NCBI RefSeq assembly: GCF_006716465.1
Contig: NZ_VFPB01000004.1
Location: 203,526-267,525, forward strand
Reading direction: 5' to 3'
Length of the DNA stretch: 64,000 bases
Origin: Pseudoxanthomonas sp. 3HH-4
GTDB taxonomy: Bacteria > Pseudomonadota > Gammaproteobacteria > Xanthomonadales > Xanthomonadaceae
Under the pieces are notes generated by a model. It was not told where the DNA came from and ran no database searches. It saw nothing but the letters and a program-made list of their open reading frames with translations. Made by a program: the position numbers and the translations under genes. Numbering within the stretch: the first letter of the stretch is position 1; every line of letters begins with the position of its first letter. Shown in pieces: positions 35,753-43,854 of the stretch.

Positions 35753-35770
35753 GGGCGGTGCGTACTCCGG

Positions 35771-36919
35771 TTACAGACCCAGAGCCTTCGCCTTCAGTGC
35801 GTCGTAGTCGGACTGCGTGATCAGGCCGAGGTCGAGCATCTCCTTGGCCTTCTTCAACTTGGCCACCGGATCCTCGGCCGCGGGAGCGGCCGGCGTGGCC
35901 GGCTGCTGCAAGCCGCCGACGCCCATCATCCCCGAGGCCATGCCGATGCCCATCAGGCCTGCCGCGCCACCGTTCTCGCCAGCTGACTGGATGCCCTGTG
36001 CGACGCTGGCCTGCAGGTTGGAGTTGCCGCGCGAACCGGCCAGCGCATCGGCGCGCTGCACGGTCTTCAGCAGCTCACGCGTGTTGGCGTCGTATTCGAT
36101 GGAGACGATGGCGGTCTTTACGATGGCCAGGCCGCGGCTGGAGCTCCACTGGTAGCCCTGTTCGACGGCGGCCGACAGGCTCTGCGCGAAGCCCAGCGAA
36201 TCCTGCTGGATCTTGGTGATGCGGTTGCCCTTGGAAGGATCGTTCGTGTACAGGCTGAAGGCCGGTGCCAGCGAACCGACCACCTCGTTGAACAGCTGGC
36301 TGGCCGCCGCGTTGTCCAGGTCGGTGAAATCGAACACCTTGCCCGGCTGCAGGTACGCCGCCGGCACGAAGTTCTTCACGAACAGGATGGGGTCGACGAT
36401 CTTCAGCGTGTAGGTGCCGCGCGTGATCGCGCCGACCTGGGTGTTGAGGAAGCCGTCGTCCCAATAGATCTCGGATTGGGTACCGAAGCGGTTGTCCGGC
36501 AGTTCCTTCAGCGAGACGAAGAACGCCGCCTGCTGCGAGCCGGGCTGGCCGCCGAACTTGAAGCGCTCCCAGCTCTGGGTGATGAAGGTCGACACGATGC
36601 CGTCGCCGGCGAAGATCGACTTGGAGTTGATGTCGTCCGAACGCCATTCGTAGCCGCCCGGCTCGGCGACGAACGCGGTGATCGCGCCGTCCTGCATCAG
36701 CAGCAGGCCGTAGCCTTCGGGCACGATGATCTTCGAGCCGTTGGTGATGATGTTGGTCGAACCGCTGGTGTTGGAGCCGCGCCCGGCATTGGTGCCCTGC
36801 GGCACCGCGGCGAACAGCGCTGCCGTCGCCGGCAGGCCCGCCGGCACCGTGTAGAAATCCTTCCACTGGTCGCCCAGCACGCCGCCGACCGCACCCACCA
36901 CCGCCTGTACAAGACCCAT
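35771..36919 (-). CDS. SPFH-domain protein with C-terminal SHOCT motif (YdjI-like)
   Basis: A 382-residue protein without a membrane helix in its SPFH/prohibitin-like region (about 45-300; IIVPEGYGLLLMQDGAITAFVAEPGGYEW, VGAITRGTYTLKIVDPILFV). A Gly/Pro/Ala linker follows, then a SHOCT motif (DPVAKLKKAKEMLDLGLITQSDYDALKAKALGL-type ending, residues 350-382). This is the YdjI or virion-core-like family, which oligomerises at the membrane. GGAG lies 7 nt before the ATG. First gene of a three-gene unit with the zinc-ribbon and small membrane genes; it probably senses or organises membrane domains under stress. Confidence 0.9.
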   Translation of the reverse strand: MGLVQAVVGAVGGVLGDQWKDFYTVPAGLPATAALFAAVPQGTNAGRGSNTSGSTNIITNGSKIIVPEGYGLLLMQDGAITAFVAEPGGYEWRSDDINSKSIFAGDGIVSTFITQSWERFKFGGQPGSQQAAFFVSLKELPDNRFGTQSEIYWDDGFLNTQVGAITRGTYTLKIVDPILFVKNFVPAAYLQPGKVFDFTDLDNAAASQLFNEVVGSLAPAFSLYTNDPSKGNRITKIQQDSLGFAQSLSAAVEQGYQWSSSRGLAIVKTAIVSIEYDANTRELLKTVQRADALAGSRGNSNLQASVAQGIQSAGENGGAAGLMGIGMASGMMGVGGLQQPATPAAPAAEDPVAKLKKAKEMLDLGLITQSDYDALKAKALGL

Positions 36920-37063
36920 GACATCGCTCCGTGATTCGTGGGCGGGTAGGGGTACCCGCCAACCGTGACCGAGTATACAGAGCGATACGCGGGCTTCATG
37001 GCGCGGAGGTCATGGGCGTGGGGCGTCAGACGGCGGTCGGGTTTTCTGGCTACCATCGCCTGC

Positions 37064-37594
37064 GTGTCCACCGACGACATCGCCACCTTCCCCGACGACG
37101 ACCTGCCGCTGGTGCGGCGCGGGTTTCCTTGGCCGATGCGCGTGGGCTGCGTGCTTGCCGGTGCCTTCGCCGTGGTCATGCCGCTGTGGGAGCTGGGTCG
37201 CGGCCTGTGGCCGCTGAACATCGCCTCACCGTTCTTCGCGATCATCGTCGGCGGTGCAGGCTATGTCGGCGTGCAGTTCATCCGCGCCGGACTGTCGGGG
37301 TGGGGCGACCACTGGACGTATCCGCCGCATACCGTGCTGGTCCAGCGCCGCGCCTGGGGCCGGCTGACGACGACGCGCCTCACGCGCACGAACGTGGCGG
37401 CCATCGAGGTGCGCCGGAGCGAGGACAGCGACCACGACGATGCACCGTGGCAGGTGGTCATCGTGCCCCGGCCGATGTTCTCCGGGCTCGCCGCGGCCGC
37501 CGGTGCGGGCGGCGTGTTCGACGCGGGCTGCTACGGCTCGTGCGACTACGCAGAGCGCGTGCGGCGCGCCCTGCACGACCATCTGGGTCTTTGA
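37064..37594 (+). CDS. Membrane protein of unknown function
   Basis: A 176-residue protein with two membrane helices (about 27-45 and 57-75; MRVGCVLAGAFAVVMPLWEL and SPFFAIIVGGAGYVGVQFI) followed by a cytosolic PH-like region (TVLVQRRAWGRLTTTRLTRTNVAAIEVRRSED). The start is uncertain: ATGs at 36965 and 36998 are in frame, but the residues between them and the GTG at 37064 look non-coding. TACCAT at 37049-37054 would suit a -10 for a leaderless GTG transcript. Family not recognised. Confidence 0.65.
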   Translation: MSTDDIATFPDDDLPLVRRGFPWPMRVGCVLAGAFAVVMPLWELGRGLWPLNIASPFFAIIVGGAGYVGVQFIRAGLSGWGDHWTYPPHTVLVQRRAWGRLTTTRLTRTNVAAIEVRRSEDSDHDDAPWQVVIVPRPMFSGLAAAAGAGGVFDAGCYGSCDYAERVRRALHDHLGL

Positions 37595-37606
37595 GCGAAG
37601 GCTATC

Positions 37607-38086
37607 TCAGCCGCGGATCGCCGCCTCGATCTTCGCGATGTCGATCTTGCGCATCTCCATCATCGCTTCGAACGCGCGCTTGGCGATGCCCTTGTCCGGG
37701 TTGGTGAAGGCTTCGGTCAGCACACGCGGGGTGATCTGCCAGTTCAGGCCCCACTTGTCCTTGCACCAGCCGCAGGCGCTTTCCTGGCCGCCGTTGCCGA
37801 CGATGGCATTCCACAGGCGGTCGGTTTCTTCCTGGTCGTCGGTGGCGATCTGGAACGAGAACGCTTCGGTCTGCTTGAACGCCTTGCCACCGTTGAGGCC
37901 GACGCAGGGAATGCCCAGGACGGTGAACTCCACCGTGAGCACGTCGCCTTCCTTGCCGGACGGGAAGTCCGCCGGGGCATGGTGGACGGCCTTCACTTCG
38001 CTGTCCGGGAAGATGCTGGCGTAGAAGGTCGCGGCTTGCAGCGCGTCGGTGTCGTACCAGAGGCATAGGGTGTTCTTGGGGATCAT
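37607..38086 (-). CDS. VOC-family protein (PhnB/3-dmu-9_3-mt type)
   Basis: A 159-residue vicinal-oxygen-chelate fold protein: paired beta-alpha-beta-beta-beta units (TLCLWYDTDALQAATFYASIFPDSEV, then DRLWNAIVGNGGQESACGWCKDKWGLNWQITPRVL). The WGLNWQI motif is characteristic of the PhnB/YdbL-like branch, often labelled 3-demethylubiquinone methyltransferase-like although it lacks a SAM site. AGGAG precedes the ATG. Function unknown; such genes often lie near resistance or DHFR-like genes, as here. Confidence 0.9.
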   Translation of the reverse strand: MIPKNTLCLWYDTDALQAATFYASIFPDSEVKAVHHAPADFPSGKEGDVLTVEFTVLGIPCVGLNGGKAFKQTEAFSFQIATDDQEETDRLWNAIVGNGGQESACGWCKDKWGLNWQITPRVLTEAFTNPDKGIAKRAFEAMMEMRKIDIAKIEAAIRG

Positions 38087-38174
38087 CTTCGTTCTCCTGT
38101 GGGTGGGTGCAGTGCGGCAGGGCGATCATCGCGGCGCTGTTTGCAAGGCAGGGTGAAGCGAACGGGGCGGTTGC

Positions 38175-38792
38175 TCAGTGCTCCGCGAACGTGCCGGTGC
38201 GCACCTCGCCATCGCGCAGGTAGTGCGTGACCAGCACGCCGGCGGGGGTGGTGACGGACGACGCCAGCCGCAACGCCGATGCACGCGTGCCGGCGTCGAA
38301 CAGGCGCTTGCCGTGGCCCAGCAACACCGGGTAGACCAGCAGCCGGAGTTCGTCCACCACCTCGGCGGCCAGCAGCTGATGCAGCAGGTCGCTGCTGCCC
38401 TGCGTCACCAGGTCGGGACCCTCGCCGCGCTTGAGGTCGCGCAGGGCGGCGACGGGATCCGTGCCCAGCGCACGACTGTTCCGCCACGCGAGCGTGTCCG
38501 GATGATGGGTGGCGACATGCTTGGTGGCGTTGTTGAACGCATCGGCGATGTGGCCGTGCGGGGCATCGCGGGGCACCTGCGGCCAGTAGCTGGCGAAGAT
38601 GTCGTAGGTGCGGCGCCCGAGCACCAGGTCGAACGGGCGCGAGAACACGCCACCCATCACCTCGCCATCGCCGGCATGGGGCCATACCCAGCCGCCATGC
38701 GCGAAGCCGCCGCTGCGGTCTTCGTCCGGCCCGCCGGGTGCTTGGATCACCCCGTCGAGACTCGTCATGACGGCCGCGATGAGCTTGCGCAT
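38175..38792 (-). CDS. Dihydrofolate-reductase-family protein (RibD C-terminal type)
   Basis: A 205-residue protein with the DHFR/RibD_C fold: MRKLIAAVMTSLDGVIQAPGG at the N-terminus, then FDLVLGRRTYDIFASYWPQ, THHPDTLAWRNSRALG, DLVTQGSSDLLHQLL and LLVYPVLLGHGKRLF. These are NADPH-binding reductases of unknown substrate, found widely beside VOC and SRPBCC genes. MRKLIAAVMTSLDG at 38792 was preferred; the ORF is open 118 codons upstream without coding character. Confidence 0.9.
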   Translation of the reverse strand: MRKLIAAVMTSLDGVIQAPGGPDEDRSGGFAHGGWVWPHAGDGEVMGGVFSRPFDLVLGRRTYDIFASYWPQVPRDAPHGHIADAFNNATKHVATHHPDTLAWRNSRALGTDPVAALRDLKRGEGPDLVTQGSSDLLHQLLAAEVVDELRLLVYPVLLGHGKRLFDAGTRASALRLASSVTTPAGVLVTHYLRDGEVRTGTFAEH

Positions 38793-38880
38793 GTCGGTGT
38801 TCCTTGCGGGTGCCTGTATCCGCCTCTCTTCCACGACGAGCGGGAACGGGGGAAATCGACAGCCCTTGCCGCGCCGGTGA

Positions 38881-38910
38881 TTGATCCCGATCAATGCGGT
38901 GATCCGCATT
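38881..38910 (+). promoter_or_regulatory. FNR/Anr-type box with adjoining palindrome
   Basis: TTGAT-CCCG-ATCAA (38881-38894) is a perfect FNR-type dyad. It overlaps AATGCGG-TGAT-CCGCATT (38893-38910). It lies 56 bp ahead of the DUF2892 ATG, suitable for activation under low oxygen. Confidence 0.65.
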
Positions 38911-38949
38911 GCCCGCCATGCTGTCCGCACCCTCAGCGAGGTCACGCAC

Positions 38950-39132
38950 ATGAAAGCGAACGTAGGCGGTTTCGACAAAGGGGCCCGTATCGTGGTGGGC
39001 GCGCTGCTCATCGCCTGGGCCGCGACCGGCGGCCCGGTGTGGGCCTGGATCGGGGTGGTGCCGCTGGCGACCGGCCTGTTCAATTTCTGTCCGCTGTACC
39101 GGTTGATTGGCGTGAACACCTGCCGGCGCTGA
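38950..39132 (+). CDS. DUF2892 (YgaP-type) small membrane protein
   Basis: A 60-residue inner-membrane protein with two helices (RIVVGALLIAWAATGG and WAWIGVVPLATGLFNFCPLYRL), starting MKANVGGFDKGARI and ending in the family pattern NFCPLYRLIGVNTC. DUF2892 proteins often accompany rhodanese domains and sulfur or low-oxygen genes. The ATG at 38950 begins after a GAGG. An FNR box lies upstream, so anaerobic induction is likely. The Cys in NFCP and NTC are conserved; role unproven. Confidence 0.9.
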   Translation: MKANVGGFDKGARIVVGALLIAWAATGGPVWAWIGVVPLATGLFNFCPLYRLIGVNTCRR

Positions 39133-39241
39133 ACCGCGCATTTCATGCGCGGCGGACGTGAGCCCGTCCAGGCCGCGTCGCGTGCCGATCTGTGAATCGC
39201 GCGTCAACGTCGCCGCGCGGCGGGGCGGTGATACTGGCCCG

Positions 39242-40477
39242 ATGGATATCTACGTACTTGCGCTGGCCCTGGTAGGCGTGGCGTTGCTGGGCGCCGCGTG
39301 GCTGCCGCATCTGTTGAAGCGGCATCCGCTGACATTCCCCATCGTCTACCTGCTGCTCGGCGCGGGTTTGTATGCATTGCCCTGGCCGCTGCCGCCCGCC
39401 GACCCGATCCGCTTCCCGCTCGTTGCCGAGCGCCTGACCGAACTCGCGGTCCTGGTCGCGCTGACCGGCGTGGGCCTGCGCATCGACACCCGTTTCGGCT
39501 GGCGGCGGTGGGCGATCACCTGGCGACTGCTCGGCATCACCATGCCACTGACCATCCTGGCCGGTCTGTGGCTGGGCCAGGCGTGGCTGGGCTACGGCAC
39601 GGCGGCTGCGTTGCTGCTCGGCGCGGTACTGGCGCCCACCGATCCCGTGCTGGCCTCGGACGTGCAGGTGCACCCGCCGGGTGAAGGCGGGGAGGATCCG
39701 GTGCGGTTTGCGCTGACATCGGAGGCCGGCCTCAACGATGGCCTGGCGTTCCCTTTCGTATGGCTGGCGGTCGCCCTTGCCCTGGCCGCTGCGGGCGAGC
39801 CGATGGACTGGGGACGCTGGCTCGCGCTGGACGTGATGTGGCGGGGGCTGGGTGGCGTGGCGATCGGCGCAGTGCTCGGCTACGCGCTGATGCATTTGAT
39901 CTTCCGCAGCGAACGCAGGCCGACGCTGGCCAACAGCAGCGATGGGCTCACGGCGCTGGCCATCACGCTGCTGGTCTATGGCGTGGCGGAACTCTGCCAC
40001 GCGTACGGGTTCCTGGCGGTGTTCGTGGCGGCGCTGGTGATACGCCAGCAGGAACGCGACCATGCGTATCACGCCACGCTGGATCTGTTCGCCCACCAGT
40101 GCGAAAAGCTGCTGATGGCGTTGCTGCTGCTGTTGCTGGGCGGCGCGGTGGCCAGTGGCATCCTGGCTGGCCTGTCATGGCGCGAGGTGGTGTTCGCGCT
40201 GGTCTTCGTCCTGCTGGTGCGGCCCCTGGCCGGCTGGCTGGGATTGCTGGGCACGTCGCTGTCTTCGCGCGACCGCTGGACCATCGCGGTGTTCGGCGTG
40301 CGCGGCATCGGCTCGTTGTACTACCTTGCCTTCGCCACCCATCACGCGGATTTCACCGATCCCGAGGCCTTGTGGGCAGTGGTCTGCCTGGTGGTGGTGC
40401 TATCGATCCTGCTGCACGGCCTGAGCGCACAGGACGTGATGGAGCGGCTCGACCGGCGGAGGCGCGACAGGCGCTAG
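39242..40477 (+). CDS. Cation:proton antiporter (CPA family)
   Basis: A 411-residue transporter with about 11-12 membrane helices, exchanging Na+ or K+ for H+. The ion-binding pattern of the family is seen in GAVLAPTDPVLASDVQ (TDP, like NhaP/CPA1), followed by LTSEAGLNDGLAFPF (END/NDG) and later FGVRGIGSLYYLAFA. The C-terminus ends in a short basic cytosolic tail with no TrkA-N domain. MDIYVLALALVGVALL at 39242 was chosen over 28 upstream codons. Na+ versus K+ preference cannot be told from the sequence. Confidence 0.92.
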   Translation: MDIYVLALALVGVALLGAAWLPHLLKRHPLTFPIVYLLLGAGLYALPWPLPPADPIRFPLVAERLTELAVLVALTGVGLRIDTRFGWRRWAITWRLLGITMPLTILAGLWLGQAWLGYGTAAALLLGAVLAPTDPVLASDVQVHPPGEGGEDPVRFALTSEAGLNDGLAFPFVWLAVALALAAAGEPMDWGRWLALDVMWRGLGGVAIGAVLGYALMHLIFRSERRPTLANSSDGLTALAITLLVYGVAELCHAYGFLAVFVAALVIRQQERDHAYHATLDLFAHQCEKLLMALLLLLLGGAVASGILAGLSWREVVFALVFVLLVRPLAGWLGLLGTSLSSRDRWTIAVFGVRGIGSLYYLAFATHHADFTDPEALWAVVCLVVVLSILLHGLSAQDVMERLDRRRRDRR

Positions 40478-40585
40478 GTGCGCGGGCCAGAGCGTGCGCG
40501 CCTGTGCCCGTTCGCACCCGCCCGCGTTGTTGGCTGCGGTACGGATTGCTACCCTGCCTGCGGATCCGGTCAGACAGGCGGTTGA

Positions 40586-41635
40586 ATGCACAGGCGAAAC
40601 TTTCTCGGAACGGCAGCGCTTGCCGCCACGGCGTTGATGCTGCCCATCGCAGGCAGTCACCGCGCCTTCGCCGCCACGTCGCGCAAGCGCCTGCTTCCGC
40701 CCGCGTTGAATCCCGGCGATACCGTCGCCCTGGTCAGCCCCTCCGGCGCCACCGACGATCCCCTCGACCTGCAACTGGCGCAGGAAGCGATGGAAGCGCT
40801 CGGCTTGAAGGTGAAGGTGGCACCGCACTTCGCGGCCCGGCACGGGCACCTGGCCGGCAGTGATGGCGAGCGAGCCGGCGATCTCAACGCCATGTTCGGC
40901 GACAAGGACGTCAAGGCGATCATCTGCGTGCGCGGCGGTTCCGGTGCCGCGCGCCTGCTGCCGCTGCTGGACTACGGTCTGATCCGCCGCAATCCCAAGG
41001 TGCTGCTGGGGTATTCCGACATCACCGCGCTGCACAACGCGTTGCTGTCGCAGGCCGGGCTGGTGAGCTTCCATGGCCCGATCGGCGCGGGCAGCTGGAA
41101 TGCCTTCAACGCCGACCAGTTCCGCCGCGTCTTCTTCGAGCGCGAGCAGATGCAGTACCGGAACACGGCCGAGAAAGGCGACGAACTCGTGCAGCGCAGG
41201 AACCGCACCGTCACCATCACCGGCGGCAAGGCGCAGGGCGAACTGGTGGGCGGCAACCTGTCCGTGCTGGTGGCGCTGGCCGGCTCACCGTACCTGCCGG
41301 ATTTCAGCGGCAAGATCCTGTTCCTGGAAGACGTGTCCGAAGCGCCGTACCGCATCGACCGCATGCTCAGCACGCTGCGGCTGATGGGCGCCCTGGACAA
41401 GGTGGCCGGGGTGATCTTCGGCGAATGCACCGAGTGCGATCCGGGCAACGGCTATGGCTCGCTGACGCTGCCGCAGATCTTCGACGATTATTTCAAGCCG
41501 CTGAAGATCCCGGCCTACCGCGGCGCGATGATCGGCCACATCCGCCAGCAGTTCATCGTGCCCGTCGGCGGCAGGGTGGAGATGGATGCGGACGCGGGGA
41601 CGTTCCGGATGCTGGAGCCGGTGTTCCAGAGTTGA
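40586..41635 (+). CDS. LD-carboxypeptidase (peptidase S66, LdcA-type), exported
   Basis: Cleaves L,D-tetrapeptides of murein. A 349-residue S66 serine peptidase: Ser144 (GYSDITALH), Glu248 (LFLEDV) and His318 (IGHIRQQF) form the family Ser-Glu-His triad. An N-terminal signal, MHRRNFLGTAALAATALMLP with RR-N-F-L-G, looks like a Tat signal (cleavage near AFAA, residue 30). E. coli LdcA is cytosolic, so an exported version would act on the wall in the periplasm or on released fragments. LPPALNPGDTVALVSPSG is the usual N-terminal motif. Confidence 0.93.
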   Translation: MHRRNFLGTAALAATALMLPIAGSHRAFAATSRKRLLPPALNPGDTVALVSPSGATDDPLDLQLAQEAMEALGLKVKVAPHFAARHGHLAGSDGERAGDLNAMFGDKDVKAIICVRGGSGAARLLPLLDYGLIRRNPKVLLGYSDITALHNALLSQAGLVSFHGPIGAGSWNAFNADQFRRVFFEREQMQYRNTAEKGDELVQRRNRTVTITGGKAQGELVGGNLSVLVALAGSPYLPDFSGKILFLEDVSEAPYRIDRMLSTLRLMGALDKVAGVIFGECTECDPGNGYGSLTLPQIFDDYFKPLKIPAYRGAMIGHIRQQFIVPVGGRVEMDADAGTFRMLEPVFQS

Positions 41636-41755
41636 GAGATGCGGTCGCGGGTCGGCGTGTGCATTGCGCATGCCTGTCGAAGGCGCGCTGCGGCGCGACT
41701 TGAGCGTGCCCGGCGTGCATGGGAGCATCGAATGCCGGTGAAAGGAGACTCGCGC

Positions 41756-42175
41756 ATGATGAAGGCCACACCGCAGGACACCGGCGACGCCGCGCGCCGT
41801 ATCGACGCCCGCATCGATGAACTGCGCGATTGGCGCGGCGACATGCTCTCGCGCGTGCGTGCGTTGATCCACCAGGCCGATCCCGATGTCGTGGAAGCCG
41901 TGAAGTGGGTCAAGCCCACCAATCCGCACGGCGTGCCGACCTGGTCGCACGACGGTCTGGTATGCACCGGCGAGGTCTACAAGGCGTACGTGAAGCTGAC
42001 CTTCGCGCATGGGGCGTCGCTGGCGGATCCGGACGGCCTGTTCAATGCCAGCCTCGACGGCGGCACGCGTCGCGCCATCGACATCCGCGAGCGCGACACC
42101 CTGGATGGTCCTGCGTTCAAGGCGCTGTTCCGTGCCGGGGTCGCTTTCAATGCGGGCAGGAAATCCCGCAGGTAG
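41756..42175 (+). CDS. DUF1801 protein, first copy
   Basis: A 139-residue protein of the DUF1801 fold (YdhG-like): RIDELRDWRGDMLSRVRALIHQADPDVVEAVKWVKPTNPHGVPTWSHDGLVC, then VYKAYVKLTFAHGASLADPDGLFNASLDGGTRRAIDI. AAAGGAGA 8 nt before the ATG at 41756 decides the start over an upstream ATG. Members resemble frataxin-fold iron proteins; function unknown. It sits 10 bp before a second DUF1801 gene. Confidence 0.88.
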   Translation: MMKATPQDTGDAARRIDARIDELRDWRGDMLSRVRALIHQADPDVVEAVKWVKPTNPHGVPTWSHDGLVCTGEVYKAYVKLTFAHGASLADPDGLFNASLDGGTRRAIDIRERDTLDGPAFKALFRAGVAFNAGRKSRR

Positions 42176-42185
42176 GGTGTCCCCC

Positions 42186-42608
42186 ATGGCAGACAAGACC
42201 ACCAAGTCCCGGCTGCTGTCCGGCGGCAACCCGCAGATCCCGAAAGGCGATGGCGATGCGCCGGTGCAGGCCTATCTCGCCGCGATTCCCGGCTGGAAGC
42301 GCGCCATCGCCGAACGCCTTGATGCGCTGATCGGGCAACAGGTGCCGGACGTGCGCAAGGCGGTGAAGTGGAATTCGCCTTTCTATGGCGCACCGGATGC
42401 CGAGGGGTGGTTCCTGTCGTTCCATTGCTTCGACCGCTACCTCAAGGTCACCTTCTTCCGCGGCCAATCCCTGCAGCCGGTGCCACCGGAAGCCTCGAAG
42501 TCGCAGGACACACGCTACGTACACCTGCGCGAGGATGGGGATTTCAACGAAGCGCAGCTCGCCGACTGGGTGAAGCAGGCGAGCAGCCTGCCGGGCGAGA
42601 GGCTGTAG
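42186..42608 (+). CDS. DUF1801 protein, second copy
   Basis: A 140-residue paralogue of the preceding gene, more divergent: VQAYLAAIPGWKRAIAERLDALIGQQVPDVRKAVKWNSPFYGAPDAEGWFLSFHCFDRYLKVTFFRGQSL. The KWNSPFYG motif corresponds to KWVKPTNP in copy one. It probably forms an operon with it. The N-terminus (MADKTTKSRLLSGGNPQIPKGDGDAP) is a disordered extension. Function unknown. Confidence 0.88.
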   Translation: MADKTTKSRLLSGGNPQIPKGDGDAPVQAYLAAIPGWKRAIAERLDALIGQQVPDVRKAVKWNSPFYGAPDAEGWFLSFHCFDRYLKVTFFRGQSLQPVPPEASKSQDTRYVHLREDGDFNEAQLADWVKQASSLPGERL

Positions 42609-42629
42609 ACCGCGCAGGCACCGCGTGCT

Positions 42630-42950
42630 TCACATCATCAGGCAGTCGATGCCGTCCAGCACGATGTGGATCACCAGGCCGATGCCGAACCAGCGCGTCT
42701 TCCGGGGAATGACGAGCGCGCCGTAAACCAGCATCGCCGGCCATGCATGCAGCGGGTGGAAGCCGATGCTGCATCGGCCGGGCGCGTAGACCGGGTCGGC
42801 AAGCAGGTGGTCGAGATCGATCACCCAGGCGGCCAGCATCCACAGGGCCGCGCGTTTCCAGTCCTTCGGCCAGAACATGCGCGCGGTGGCCACCGGCACG
42901 ACGACGTGCAGCAGCAGGTGGAGCAGGGGACGGACTTCGATATCGGGCAT
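42630..42950 (-). CDS. DUF6122 membrane protein
   Basis: A 106-residue inner-membrane protein with about four helices and the family pattern: HLLLHVVVPVATARMFWPKDW, VIDLDHLLADPVYAPGRCSIGFHPLHAW and HIVLDGIDCLMM. Several His and Asp residues (DLDH, FHPLH, H..LDG) in membrane-edge positions suggest metal binding, as in LexA-repressed metal-dependent membrane hydrolases. MPDIEVRPLLH at 42950 was chosen. It follows yaiI after 7 bp in the same direction. Confidence 0.82.
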   Translation of the reverse strand: MPDIEVRPLLHLLLHVVVPVATARMFWPKDWKRAALWMLAAWVIDLDHLLADPVYAPGRCSIGFHPLHAWPAMLVYGALVIPRKTRWFGIGLVIHIVLDGIDCLMM

Positions 42951-42957
42951 GGCGGGT

Positions 42958-43428
42958 TCAGCGTCGTGCGGCCAGCCAGCGGTCGAGCTGGTTGGCGAAC
43001 GCCTGGCGGTCGCGCGCATTGAAGGCTGCCGGGCCGCCGGTCTGCACGCCGGCGCCGCGCAGCTCGTCCATGAAGTTCCGCATCGACAGCCGTTCGGCGA
43101 TGTTGTCCGGCGTGAAGCGCTCGCCGCGCGGGTCGATGGCCTGCGCGCCGTTGGCCAGCACGCGCGCCGCCAGCGGGATGTCCTGGGTGATCACCAGGTC
43201 GCCGGCCCGGGCACGCTCGACGATGGCGTCGTCGGCCACGTCGAAGCCACCCTGTACCTGCAGCGAGCGGATGAAGCGGGAGGGCGGCGTGCGCAGCCAT
43301 TGGTTGGCGACCAGGGTGACCGCCACCTGGGCGCGTTCCGCGGCGCGGAACAGGATCTCCTTGACAGGCCCCGGGCAGGCATCGGCGTCCACCCACACCT
43401 GGGGGGCGGGGGCCGTGCCGTCGGTCAT
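42958..43428 (-). CDS. yaiI: YaiI/YqxD family protein (DUF188, PIN-like fold)
   Basis: A 156-residue protein with [20 protein letters not shown] at the N-terminus (DxDACP signature), [27 protein letters not shown] and [17 protein letters not shown]. The acidic residues (Asp in VDAD, DDAIV, TQD) fit a PIN-like nuclease fold. No activity is proven in bacteria. Its ATG overlaps the stop of the small Lys-rich gene (ATGA, 43425-43428). Family assignment is firm, biochemical role is not. Confidence 0.92.
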   Translation of the reverse strand: MTDGTAPAPQVWVDADACPGPVKEILFRAAERAQVAVTLVANQWLRTPPSRFIRSLQVQGGFDVADDAIVERARAGDLVITQDIPLAARVLANGAQAIDPRGERFTPDNIAERLSMRNFMDELRGAGVQTGGPAAFNARDRQAFANQLDRWLAARR

Positions 43429-43580
43429 TCCTTTGCGGTGTCGGAAGCACCCGGCTCGGGATCGGCGCCGGGCTGGGCCGCATCGCGTTCGGCGCGCTTC
43501 TTCGCGTCCTTTTCGTCTTTCTTCTTCTTCTTGGCCAGCTCACGCTGGCGTTTTTCGAACGAATAGTTGGGTTTTGCCAT
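43425..43580 (-). CDS. 51-residue Lys/Glu-rich small protein
   Basis: Translation starts [20 protein letters not shown] and ends [11 protein letters not shown], giving 51 residues: a highly charged helix then an acidic Pro-rich tail. It is too short for usual gene calls. The first 30 residues match a pattern common in proteobacterial small proteins beside yaiI ([22 protein letters not shown]-like). The ATGA overlap with yaiI supports real translation. Function unknown; nucleic acid or ribosome binding is a guess from charge. Confidence 0.75.
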   Translation of the reverse strand: MAKPNYSFEKRQRELAKKKKKDEKDAKKRAERDAAQPGADPEPGASDTAKE

Positions 43581-43854
43581 GGACAAGGTCACCTGGGGAC
43601 GGGAATGGGGCGTGGCGTGCCGGTGGGCGTTCCACAGGCCTACACGATAGCCCGCATCTGCTGCCTGCGGGAAACCGGCATGAAAACAGCCATTTGCGAG
43701 GGTCGTGCGACGGTACGGATGCGGGCCCGCCTGCGCGCGGGCCCGGCGATGCCGTCGCGCATGGCTCGCGGGCGCCGCCTGCGCTGCTATACCATCGCCG
43801 CGTCGGGCGCCTCCGGGGAAGGGGCGGCCATGACGTCCTTACATGGGGTGATCG

